55,787 bases of DNA, from NCBI RefSeq assembly GCF_000313135.1, contig NW_004457375.1, positions 1 to 55,787 on the forward strand, in the 5' to 3' direction. How positions within the stretch are numbered: the stretch's first letter is position 1; the number at the start of each line of letters is the position of its first letter. Below the pieces are notes generated by a model. It did no database searches. It saw nothing but the letters and a program-made list of their open reading frames with translations, and had not been told where the DNA came from. Below are positions 11,770 to 22,000 of this stretch, piece after piece. The translations under genes were made by a program, and so were the position numbers. The DNA is from Acanthamoeba castellanii str. Neff. Taxonomy: Eukaryota; Discosea; Longamoebia; Acanthamoebidae.

Positions 11770-12051
11770 GCCGCGCGTTCCCGCGTGTGTTTGTGTATCA
11801 TACAGCCCGCGTGCTTCCAGCTCCCCAACCAACACCCCACCCAACCCACCACCAGCCTTCATCGATGCAAGCAAACAAAGGATGAAAGAATCGATTTATT
11901 TTTGTTTTGATTGTGATTGATTGATCTTTCGCACGAATTGTCTGACCCCGAAGTGGCGGAGTTTCCGCTTGAAACAAGTTTAGCGAACAAACACGTCAAC
12001 TCGCAACCAGGCACTAAATTGACATTTATATATAAATTTGGCGCCTGGCCG

Positions 12052-13586
12052 ATGGATCATCTCGTAGCGAAGGTCGTGCTTTTGGGAGACAGCGGGTATA
12101 TGCCGCCATTTCTCTTGAGGCGCCTCTTTGCTTTAAGTTCATACCATATGTTATTTTATTATATTAATCACTCCGCCACAGATTATTTATTTATTTGTTT
12201 GTTTATTTAGTTATTATCGCCTTTATGGCCAGTGCTCGAGCACCAGCATTTTTATTTATTTATTATATCTCACTTTCTTTCATTCATTCATTAGGGTGGG
12301 CAAGTCCAGCCTGTTGACGCGGTTCACAGACAAGCGCTTCTCCGGCGCCTACAAGGCCACCATCGGCGCGGTACCACACATCCCTCCCTCCCCCCGCACT
12401 GCGCCAGAGCGCTCACTCCTCAACGGTTCGCCTTCTGCAGGACTTTGTCACACACGACCTCATCGTCGATGGTCGGGAGGTCACCCTCCAAGTATGGGTA
12501 CGCACCCGTCCTCTTGCCTCAACACGACACACGACACACACGACACACACGACACACGACACACGACACACGCACTCACATTTCTGTTGTGCGCCTGCAG
12601 GACACAGCTGGTGCCGTGCCTCTACCACTCGCTCGTTTTTATTTTATTTTATTTTATTAATTGTGTATATTTATCATATTATTAATTGTTATTATTGCTA
12701 TAAATCACTATTTATGATAATTATTGTAGGCCAGGAGCGGTTTCAGAGCCTTGGGACGGCGTTCTTCCGCGGGGCGGACTGCTGCGTGCTGGTGTTCGAC
12801 GTCAACGTGGTGAGCTCCTTCAACAACCTCGGCCGCTGGCAGCAGGAGTTCATCACCCAGGCACGATTACTTATTCTCCTCGCCCGGCAACGCTGTCTGG
12901 CGCCAGACTGACGCGGGGCGTTGTGTGTCGTTGTGTGCGTGTCGTTGTGTGTCGTGTGTGCGGTAATGTCTCAGGCGGCGCCATCAATGGCCGAGCGCTT
13001 TCCCTTCATCGTGCTGGGCAACAAGACCGACAAAGATGAACGAGTGGTACGCCACCTCCCCCCCCCCCTTGCCGCCATCTTCATCGTCATCGTCATCGTC
13101 TTCGTCGTCGCGCTACTCACTGTCCATGCACCACCCCCCGCGGCTGATATATGGGATGATCCAGATATTGACCAAGGACGCGGCCGCGTGGTGTGAGTCG
13201 CACGGCATGCGCTATTTTGAGACCAGGTGCCCTCCTCGCTTCCACCCCCCCCCGTGTGCGAGAGAGAGAGAGAGAAGCGGAACGAAACGAAGTCGTGACG
13301 TAAGGCTGACGCGTGTGTGTGTGTCGTGCGTCCGCAGCGCCAAGGACGGGACGGGCGTGGAGCAATCGTTCGACGTCATCGCACAGACGGCCACGAAGCA
13401 TCACATCGCCGACAACGCGCATGTCGCGCGGTACGGCCCCACCCCAATCCACCACCAGACGGCAGGTCTCACCCACCCCACCACGACACACAACACAACG
13501 ACAGTGGAGGAGTGGACGAACGGATCACGCTGGACCGGAAGGGCAACTTCACCCAGCCGGGCGCGGAGGGCGGCTGCTCGTGCTGA
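12052..13586 (+). CDS. Divergent Rab7-like small GTPase with a 10-base microexon
   Basis: Nine exons (12052-12095, 12295-12370, 12441-12497, 12601-12610, 12730-12860, 12975-13046, 13165-13226, 13338-13430, 13505-13586) sum to 627 bases and give 208 residues. Motifs are [14 protein letters not shown], effector loop [45 protein letters not shown] and [13 protein letters not shown]. The C-terminus EGGCSC is a CXC prenylation signal, where its neighbour ends CCS. The switch-II DTAG motif is split by a 10-base exon, and the intron after residues FITQ begins with GC. Both readings are needed for the frame to close. It is probably a paralogue of the upstream gene with an altered effector face. Gene order suggests tandem duplication, but the two have diverged and have different intron positions. 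Confidence 0.9.
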
Positions 13587-13644
13587 CCCCCCCCTCGTCT
13601 ACCACCCCAACTGAACAAACCACGCCACGTACACGCCACGCACA

Positions 13645-13660
13645 AATAAAAGAAAATAAA
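13645..13660 (+). terminator. Tandem AATAAA polyadenylation signals
   Basis: Two AATAAA hexamers (13645-13650 and 13655-13660), 59 and 69 bases past the stop codon of the second Rab7 gene. The spacing suits its 3' end. Confidence 0.5.
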
Positions 13661-13828
13661 AGAAACATAAACAACGAAGGCAGGAAGCATGTGATGTGCA
13701 GATGATGTTGATTGTCAATCTAGAGAGAAAGATTCGATCAAACGGAGGCAGGAAAGAGGTGCGAGGCGAAGAGAGAGAGGGCAAGAGAGGGGAGGAGACG
13801 CGAGCGCTACGCGACGGCTACGGCAAAA

Positions 13829-15600
13829 CTACGTGCGGACCTGGAAGTTGCCGGCGTAGGTGATGTTCTTGACGCCCTTGTAGGGTTTGTACTTTTCGTT
13901 GTGGAGCGAGAGGCTCTCCACCCGGATGCCCGACGCCGAGAACTGGTTGACCCTGAAGCCCACCTCGATGATCGGGTTGCTGTCCGGCTGCGGGCTCCCC
14001 GGCAGCACCGAGATGTTGCCCGACAGGATCGGACTCTTCTCGCGACCCACCTTGCCCACCTTCCTGCTCGCGCCGCACACGACACGACACGGCACGACAC
14101 GACATGCACACGACACGACACAAGTGGTTGGTTGGTTGGTTGGTTGGTTGGTTGGTTGGTTGATGGGTGGGAGAGATGAGAATGGAAAGGGTACCAGATG
14201 CAGACTTTGTTGATTTCGTCGTACTGGACCTCGCCGGCGGTGGCGGTGAGGTTTGTGGAGGAGACGAGCTTGGAGAAGGGGATGGTGAGCTGCACGTCGC
14301 CCACGGCGTGCTTGACCGACATCTTGGCGCTCACCGTGATGTGCACCCGCCCGCCCCCGTTCGTCCAGCTCACCTGCGGCTTCACCGACAGCGGAATCTC
14401 CAGACCCGACGTCACCCTACACCGCACACGACACACAACGACACGAAACAGCACGACACGACACGCGGCAATGATAGTGCCACGTCAGCAATCTCGCGCG
14501 CCATTGGAGCGGTCGTTTTCAAAAACGACGCGCGTACCGGTACTCCATGAGCTTGAAGGCGCCGTCGGGGGGCACGAAGGAGAGGACCTTGGACTGGTCC
14601 CAGCGGGAGTAGCGGATGCACGGGTGGAAGGCGACGTCCTCGAGCACGCGCGGGTTGTAGAAGAGGAGGCTCAGGTCGGGCATGCCGGAGAGCTTGCAGT
14701 TGACCTGCACGTTGCCGTGGGCCACGCAGCGCAGGACGTGGCCGTTGCGATCGATGATGGCGTCGATCTCCTCGTTGATGTCAAAGTAGACCTCGTTGGT
14801 GGTGTACTTGACGCCCACCGTGCGCCAGGGCACCGTCGAGCCGGCCGCGCGCGGCAGCTGGTTCGAGGTGCCGATCGGGGCGGCGAGGCTGATGGCGCGC
14901 GAGCCCATGCTGATCTTGCCGCCGAGGCTCATCGGCAGCGGCACGTTGAGGGTGCCGGGCACGGGGATGTTCTCCATGAGCTCGGAGAGGAGGTTGGTCT
15001 TGCTGATCATGGAGGTGAGGACGTTGGGCTCGGTGGTGAAGGGGAAGCCGCCGTCCATCATCTCGTCGAGGACCTGGTAGACGATGACGAACTTGTCCTT
15101 GATGCTCTCCTCGGTGACGTCGGTCATGTAGTGGCCGAAGACCTCGACCACGCGCTGGAGGAACTCGAGCACGAGCAGTGGCGGGGTGTCGTTCTTCACG
15201 ACGGCGAGGAAGAAGAGGCCGCGGTGCTGGATGTGCACGAGGTACCACTTGGGCGTGGCCAGCACGGGCGGCACGTCCTGCAGATCGTCCACATCCGTCA
15301 CCGCATCCCAAAACTTGTCGCAAATGGCCCGCCCCACGAGGCCCACGTAGTGCTTCTCGATAATCACCTCCCTGGCATAGGCAAATGCGCCACACAAGGC
15401 TTTCACTTAGTCGAAGGTGTGGAGTGGATCCATCTCCACTTGCTTGCACAGTGATGCTTCGTCTTGAATTGAAATGAAAATCCCCCCCCCCTCTGCAAAT
15501 TCGACTGCATTTTTGCAATTGGGAGATTGTGTAGAACGGACGAGTGAGAGGGGAAGAAGACGCACCCATTCTTGTTCAGGATAAAGATGCTGTTGATCAT
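13829..15600 (-). CDS. AP3M: AP-3 adaptor complex mu subunit
   Basis: It starts MINSIFILNKNG at the ATG at 15600; a GTGCGT intron follows at once. The next exon gives an N-terminal longin-like domain (EKHYVGLVGRAICDKFWDA, then FVIVYQVLDEMMDGGFPFTTEPNVL). The C-terminal mu-homology domain has the near-invariant run YTTNEVYFDINEEIDAI, then KLSGMPDLSLLFYNPRVLEDVAFHPCIRY and VLSFVPPDGAFKLMEYR. The end KYKPYKGVKNITYAGNFQVRT matches AP3M rather than the mu subunits of AP-1 or AP-2. AP-3 sorts membrane cargo from tubular endosomes to lysosomes and related organelles by reading tyrosine signals. Four exons are visible. The two introns after the MHD core hold GGTT and CACGA repeats. Confidence 0.95.
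14121..14162. repeat. (GGTT)n repeat in an AP3M intron
   Basis: Around nine GGTT units on the plus strand beside a CACGA-type repeat (14080-14120). Both lie within one intron of the minus-strand AP3M gene. Confidence 0.85.
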
Positions 15601-15966
15601 CTTTGCTCTCTCTTGCGAAGTTGCGCACCGCCGACGGTGCAGTGTTCAAATTATCGGGAAAAGGCCGAAGAAAAATCGAACGAGCTAGCTTCTGTCGGGG
15701 CCACAAGAAGTTAGAGAAAGAGCAAATCAAAGAAATCGAAACAGCCAACACAGTTGTTCCAGTAGCCGAGTGGAGAGGTGGGGGATGAATAATTATTGGT
15801 AGTTGGCGATGGTTGGTCACGAACGAAGCCTGGCATGTCCTGCTGCTTCCCTTCACTTACTCTACTTGTTCATTCTCGGATGACTTCTCCTTCTTTTTGG
15901 ACAAGAGGTCTTCTTCTCCTTGTTCTTGTGTGCTTTTGCTCGTGCTTGTGCTCGTGCTGTCATCAC
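15601..15966 (-). other. Gap between ABCE1 stop and AP3M start
   Basis: This 366-base stretch holds no convincing gene. It must contain the ABCE1 3' untranslated region and the AP3M promoter. There is an AT-rich patch near 15786-15800 (ATGAATAATTATTGG). Nothing else stands out. Confidence 0.5.
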
Positions 15967-18247
15967 CTACTCCTCCGTGTTGTCCATGAAGAAGTAGTTG
16001 CCGGCCCTCTTCTGCTCGCTGTCCATGATCGAGTCGAGCTTGTTGATGCGCGGGCGGAAGTTGGTCGGGTCGCGGCGGAAGGTGATCTCGAGGGCCTTGA
16101 GGAACTTGTTCATGCCGGTGATGAGCGACTCGGGCGCGTTGGCCCGGCAGTCGACGGAGGGCTCGCCGTCGTAGACGATGACGCGGTCGGCGAGGTAGGT
16201 GGCCATGATGAAGTCGTGCTCGACGATGAAGGCGGTCTTCTTGGCGTGGAGGATGTAGCGCTTGATGACGCGGGCGGCGACGATACGCTGCTCCGAGTCG
16301 AGGTAGGCCGAGGGCTCGTCGATGAGGTAGATGTCGGCCGGCTTGCCGAGCGCGAGCACGAGCGCGACGCGCTGGAGCTCACCGCCGGAGAGGTGGAGCA
16401 CCTCCTGGTCGATGATCTCCTCGATCAACATGGGCTTGGTGACGTCGGTCACGAACTGCGGGTGGAGGTAGGCCTCGCGGATGCGCTTCTGGAGCAGGTC
16501 GCGCACGGTGCCCTCGAACTTGGGCGCGATCTTCTGCGGCTTGTAGGACATGTTGAGCTTGGGGATCTCCGGGTAGCCGGGGTCGGCCGGCAGCAGGCCG
16601 GCGAGCATGCGGATGAAGGTGGTCTTGCCGGTGCCGTTCTGGCCCAGGAGCACGATGATCTCCGAATCGGTGAAGTCGCCGGCCTCGACCTCGAGCTTGA
16701 AGCCAGCGGTGTCGGCGCCCTTGCCCTGGAACGACTTGACCATGTTCGGGTAGCTGTAGCGCCGGTGCTTGGCGCCGGCGAGGGTGTCGTCCTCGACGGT
16801 GTGCGAGAGCTTGAACGAGAGCGAGATCTCCCGGAAACGCAGGTTCTCGGTGGGCACGAAGCCCTCGAGGAAGATGTTGATGCCCTCCCGCACCGAGAAC
16901 GGCAGCGTCACCACGCCGTAGGCGCCCGGCACGCCGTACAGGCAGCAGATGAAGTCCGACAGGTAGTCCAGCACCGACAAGTCGTGCTCCACCACGATCA
17001 CGTACTTGGCTGCGCAGAAGATTCAGAAGAGTGACGGTGTGGTTAGTCTCCGCACGCACGCACACGGCGACACACACGAAGAGAGGGGAAACGTTACTGG
17101 GCTGCAGGAGCGTTCGGATGGTGCGGGCAGCGCGCAGACGCTGCCTCACGTCCAGATAGGAGCTGGGCTCGTCGAACATGTAGCTGCAGGGGCAAAAGAA
17201 AATCGCGCACGCACGACGCGACCAGAGGGTGAGTGCACTGAGCGAGGGCTCAACGCTGGAGAAGGAAGGGAAACGCACATGTCGGCCTCCTGCACGCAGA
17301 CCACGCCGATGGCGAAACGCTGCAACTCTCCTCCGGACAGGGCCTCCACAGAGCGGTCCAGCACGGTGTTGAGATCTGTCAAAAGGGCAGGGAGACAAAG
17401 TCAGGGCCGAGCGCCCAACGTTGCAACGGGTGCGGGAGGGGAGGGGGCAGGTGAGGGGGAACGAACCGAGCTGGTCGTAGATTTCATCCTTGATCGAACG
17501 CTCGTCCTTCTGTTCCATGATCTTGGAGACGTTGCCCTTGACGGCCTTGGGGATCTGGTCCACATACTGCGGCTTGATGATGGCCTTGAGGTTGTCCTCG
17601 AGAATCTTGGTGAAGTAGTTCTGAAGCTCAGAGCCCCTGAAGTAGGTCAAAATCTCCTGCCAATCGGGCGGCGAATTCCATCGACCAAGGTTCGGCTGCA
17701 ACAAATGAAATGAAAAATTGGTGAGGCTTAGGGTGATCGCGGGAGATGGTGGTGATGTTCAGCGAGGCACAGCGCACCTTGAGCTTGCCGGCAAGAATCT
17801 TGAGGGCAGTGGACTTGCCGATACCGTTGGTGCCGACGAGACCGAGCACCTGACCGGGGCGAGGGACGGGGAGCCTGAATGCCACAAGGCATTAGGAAAT
17901 TTTGAAGGGGGGGGGATGAAATGAAGCGAGACGTGCCTGTGAAGCTTGAAGGAGTTGGAACCGTAGCGATGAGTAGTGGCGGACTCGAGGTTCTTGGGCA
18001 AGTTGATGATCTGAATGGCCTTGAAGGGGCACTTCTTCACGCAGATACCACAACCGATGCACAGCTCCTCGGAGATGGTGGCGAGCTTGTCCTTCTCGGT
18101 GACTTCGATGCAGAGCTTGCCCATCTTCACCACGGGGCACGACCTCTTGCACTCTTGCCTACATTTCTTGGGCTTGCATTTGTCGCTGCTCACGATGGCA
18201 ATACGCGTGAGCTTGTCTCCCTTGTCCTTGTTCTTTCGTGTTGCCAT
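15967..18247 (-). CDS. ABCE1: ABCE1 / RLI1 ribosome-recycling ATPase
   Basis: It starts [29 protein letters not shown] at the ATG at 18247. The N-terminal 4Fe-4S domains show the cysteine clusters [15 protein letters not shown] and [12 protein letters not shown]. The first nucleotide-binding domain has Walker [10 protein letters not shown], signature [12 protein letters not shown] and Walker [16 protein letters not shown]. The hinge and second domain follow, with Walker [11 protein letters not shown], signature [11 protein letters not shown] and Walker [17 protein letters not shown], then His-switch VEHD. It ends [17 protein letters not shown]. All catalytic motifs are intact. ABCE1 splits ribosomes after termination and helps initiation, and is essential wherever tested. 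About six exons; introns cluster in the first half, while the second domain sits in one long exon (17001-15967). Confidence 0.97.
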
Positions 18248-18458
18248 CTTGGAGAGGAGCGCCGAGCGGTCGATTACCGATTTTGATGGCGACCGTCTCC
18301 GTCTTCCCTCACCTTCGCCGACCCGAAACGACGGAAGAAATTCAGAATAGCATTTTTATTTATAAATAAATAAATAAATACAGCGCCAGCAAAATTGGCG
18401 GGAAACAAACTTGCAAACACGCACACACGATTGTTGGGCGATTCACGGCTGCCTGAAG
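18248..18458. promoter_or_regulatory. Divergent promoter of ABCE1 and POLE3-like genes
   Basis: A 211-base gap between two divergent start codons. It contains an AT-rich core (TTTTTATTTATAAATAAATAAATAAATA, about 18354-18381) lying roughly 80-105 bases from the POLE3 ATG and 105-130 from the ABCE1 ATG. The two genes probably share it. Confidence 0.5.
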
Positions 18459-18924
18459 ATGAGCGACGATTACGAGCTTCCCCGAGCGGTGGTCACGCGG
18501 CTACTCAAATCCTCGGTACTTTTGCACACAACTGCTTCATGCGCTGAGGCCAAATTTGGAATTCATCTAATCGGGGGGGGGTCTGCATAATGCGTAGTTG
18601 CCCGAAGGCGTGCAGATACAGAAGGAGGCAAAGGAAGCCATCACCAAGGCTGCCAAGATTTGGATCCTCTACGCCACCGCGTGGTACCTCCCAATCTAAT
18701 CTCTCCCGCTGTCTCGTCTTTTGTCATCTAACCGCTAACCGCGTTTATCTCCATCCAGCGCCAACGACTTCTGTCAGAACAGCAATCGATCCACCATCTC
18801 CGCGAACGACGTGCTAATGGCAATGGAGGAGCTCGAGTTCCCCGACTTCGTGCCCCAGCTCAAGGAGACCCTCGAGACCTTCAAGAAGGACCAGGCCTCC
18901 AAGAAGGCCGCCAAGAAGAACTAG
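18459..18924 (+). CDS. POLE3 / Dpb4-like histone-fold protein
   Basis: Three exons (18459-18515, 18598-18680, 18759-18924) total 306 bases and give 101 residues. The start MSDDYELPRAVVTRLLKS, then LPEGVQIQKEAKEAITKAAKIWILYATA, then ANDFC...RSTISANDVLMAMEELEFPDFV, is an H2B/NF-YB-type histone fold. It closely resembles human POLE3 ([24 protein letters not shown], from memory). The tail is Lys-rich (KKDQASKKAAKKN) and lacks the long acidic extension of the human protein. POLE3 pairs with POLE4 in DNA polymerase epsilon and with a similar partner in the CHRAC remodeller, where it handles H3-H4 during replication. Confidence 0.9.
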
Positions 18925-19093
18925 ACGAGTGCACATAGAAAGCGGCGATGGTGATGGTGGTGTATACATTTACAGCTCCGCAAGGGGTTCGAGCGCAACA
19001 GAAGACGTGCGCCCGAACGGAAAGAGAAGATCGAGAGAAGACGAAGAAGAAGAAAGAGGAAAGAAGAAGAAAGCGGAAAGAAGAAGAAGAAGA

Positions 19094-22000
19094 CTAGACG
19101 TCGGTGTAAACACGGATGGCCTCGCGGAGGGCTTCGTACTTTTGTTCGACCATGGCCTGGAACGGGAGGTGCTCGGAGGAGATGAGGGACTTGTTCAGCT
19201 TGATGGCGAACCCGCACAGCTTCACGAAGTCGGTCATCCGCTCCTTGAGCACCACGATCCGGTGGGGCTCGTGCTGCTGGCCCTCCCCGTCCCCCGCCCC
19301 CGGCGCCAGGAACACCTCGCAGATCCGCAGCGGCCCCTCGTTCACCACTGCAGTCCCAGTTGTTCGTCACTCTCCATCGGCCACGACACACATCGACGCA
19401 CGACACACACGACACGCATAGAAGGGGAGGGAGGGGTACTGGTGACGACGGAGCCCTGGATCACGCTTTGGAGGGCGTTGAGACGAGGCGGGTTCTGTGT
19501 GAGTTGTGCTCGCAGCGCGGCCACGCGGTTCTCGATGAGCTCGATCGCGTTCTCCAGCGGACTCAAGATCAACTGTACACGGCACACACGGCACATAGCA
19601 CGACACGACACGCGCAGATGATGAGGTTTGGCGTGAGCGTCATGGGGGCGGGGGGGAAGGGGGGGCGTTATACCTCGGAGGTGCGCTCCACCTCGAGCCG
19701 CGAGGTCTGGTAGGGGAAGGCGAAGCTCACCGTGAAGACCACCTTCTTCTTCTGCTGCTTGGCCAGCTCCGTCACGTTCTTGCCGCTCTCCGAGAAGCCC
19801 GTCTCCAGCACGAACGTGTCTGTTGTTGGAGAGTTGAGCCACCATCCACCACGGTGTCGTGTGTGTGTCGTGTGTCGTGTGTCGTGTCGTGTGTGTGTGT
19901 GTGTCGTGTGGGGGGGGGGGCAACGTACTGACGTTGAAGTTGACCTCGTGCGGCGAGATGCGGGGCGTCGAGTCCAGCGGATCGGAATGGGGCGTGACCG
20001 GCCCCAGCTGGATGTAGAGCTTCGACGGATCCATCTTCTCCGCCTCCATCGGTTTGTTCTGCGCTCTCTCGTGTCAGCACACCTCGCGCCCGTGCGTCAT
20101 GTGTGTCGTGTCGTGTTGTGTCGTGTGTGCGTGTGACATTGGATCGTGTGTCGTGTCGTGTCGTGTCGTGCCTACCTGGAGGATGAGGACGTCGTCAAGT
20201 ACGCCGCCGACCTTCTTGGCGTGCTTCTCCTTGAGGTGGGCCTGGATGTGGCCGAGGCGGGTCTCGCCGGGCACCTTGTAGATGAACTCCTTGCCCTGCA
20301 GCTCCTCCGCCTTGGGCCCGTAGAACCCCACCCGGAAGTACACTGGGAAAATACGCACGTCGAACTTGTTCTGATTGTGGTGTGCGTGCGTGTGCGGTGT
20401 GTGCGGTATGTGCGCGTGCGTGTGCGGTTAGCTGCCGAGTGCAGAGAGTGAGAGTGAGTGGGGGGGGACGTACGGCATTGACGAGGGTGGTGGTCATGGC
20501 CTTGAACTGCTCGAGGGTGGAGATGAGCTCGGGGTACTTCTTCTCGGCCTTGTAGATGGTCGTCAGCAGCATCAGCACCTCCACGCACAACTCGTGCGAC
20601 TTGGCCTGCAACCGAGTAACGCAACACACATCAGCACTCACTCGTGTCGTGTCGTGTCGTGTCGTGTCGTGTCGTGTCGTGTCGTGTCGTGTCGTGTCGT
20701 GTCGTGTCGTGTCGTGTCGTGTCGTGTCGCCGGTGTACCTGTTCGAGGAGGTTGGCGGCGGCCTTGAGGAGCTTGGTGAGGCCGGAGGTGGACCAGACGT
20801 CCTGGTCCTGGAACGCGGCCTGCTCGTCGATCTCGCCCGCCTCCGGCAGCCGCAGGTCGCGCGACACGTTGGGGCTGATGGGCGCAAAGTCGGCGTCGGA
20901 CACCACGTCGAGCCGCTTGAACCGCCGCAGGTACTGCGCGACCAGCGCCGCCGCGTGGAGCTTGCACTGGGCCGCCTCCTCGAGCTTGTTGTGGTTGGTG
21001 TGGAACTCGGCCAGGTTCTCGAGCCATCGCGCCCGCAGGTCGGGCGAGTCAAAGTAGTCCTCCGAGATGCGACGGTAAAAGTCGGCCGTCGTCTCCGGGT
21101 CGCCGATGTTGTCCGCGATCTTGACGCTGTAGTGGCACAGCCGGAAGATGCGCGAAATGAGCTCCTGCACGCCCGCATCGAACGCCGTCTCGCCGCCGCT
21201 GTTGTTGTTGGTGTCATTGCCGCCGTCGCGGGCGTCGGCAGCCGCGGATCGGAGCTTGGAGTAGTTGCCGACGGCGCGGAGGGAGGTCTGGAGGCGCGTG
21301 GTGTCGACGACGCCCTGGCCGGCCTTGGCGCCGCCGATGAGCCGCGAGACGGCCACCGTGCTCTGCACCCGCATGCGCGCGATGTTGCCCATCTCGTCCC
21401 AGTTGTTCTTCAGCAGCACGTAGAACGTCGACGCCGCATTCCGCCTACACACGCACACCACCTTCATCAGCCCGTGTGCCGTGTGTGCTGTGTGCCGTGT
21501 TTGTCGTGTCGTGTCGTGTCGTTGGTCGTGTCGTGTCGTTGGTCGTGTCGTGTCGTGTCGTGTCGTGGGTCGTGTGGTGTCGTGTGGTGTCGTGTGGTGT
21601 GCGGGGGCGTACCGGGTGAGGGCCTCGGGGGCGTTGGCGTGGCGCAGGATCTCGAAGGAGAGGGTCTCGCACAGTCTCGAGTGGCCCGTGTGGCGGAAGA
21701 GGGAGGCGCGGAACTGGCAGATGAACGACTGGAGGGCGGCGTAGAGGGACGGGAGCAGGGACGGCTGGGCGTGCTGCATGAGCTGGTGCAGCACCGCAAA
21801 CACCCGCGTCAGAAGCACGTTGCCCGGTGTACGCAGCTCGCTCCTGAAATCCTGCATATAGTCGATCACTGTCCCTGCCCACGTCAGCACCGCACATTCG
21901 TGTGCGTGTGCGTGTGCGTGTGTTGTGTGTCGTGTGTCGTGTGCGAACCGAATTCAAAGGCGGTGGTCCAGGCGTCGAGGGAGGAGTCGCCTTCGGCAGC

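Noticed and set aside
20642..20728. Possible CRISPR or telomere-like array from the TCGTG repeats
   Set aside because: The units are contiguous 5-mers without spacers, they sit inside an intron, and the motif is not a known telomere repeat.
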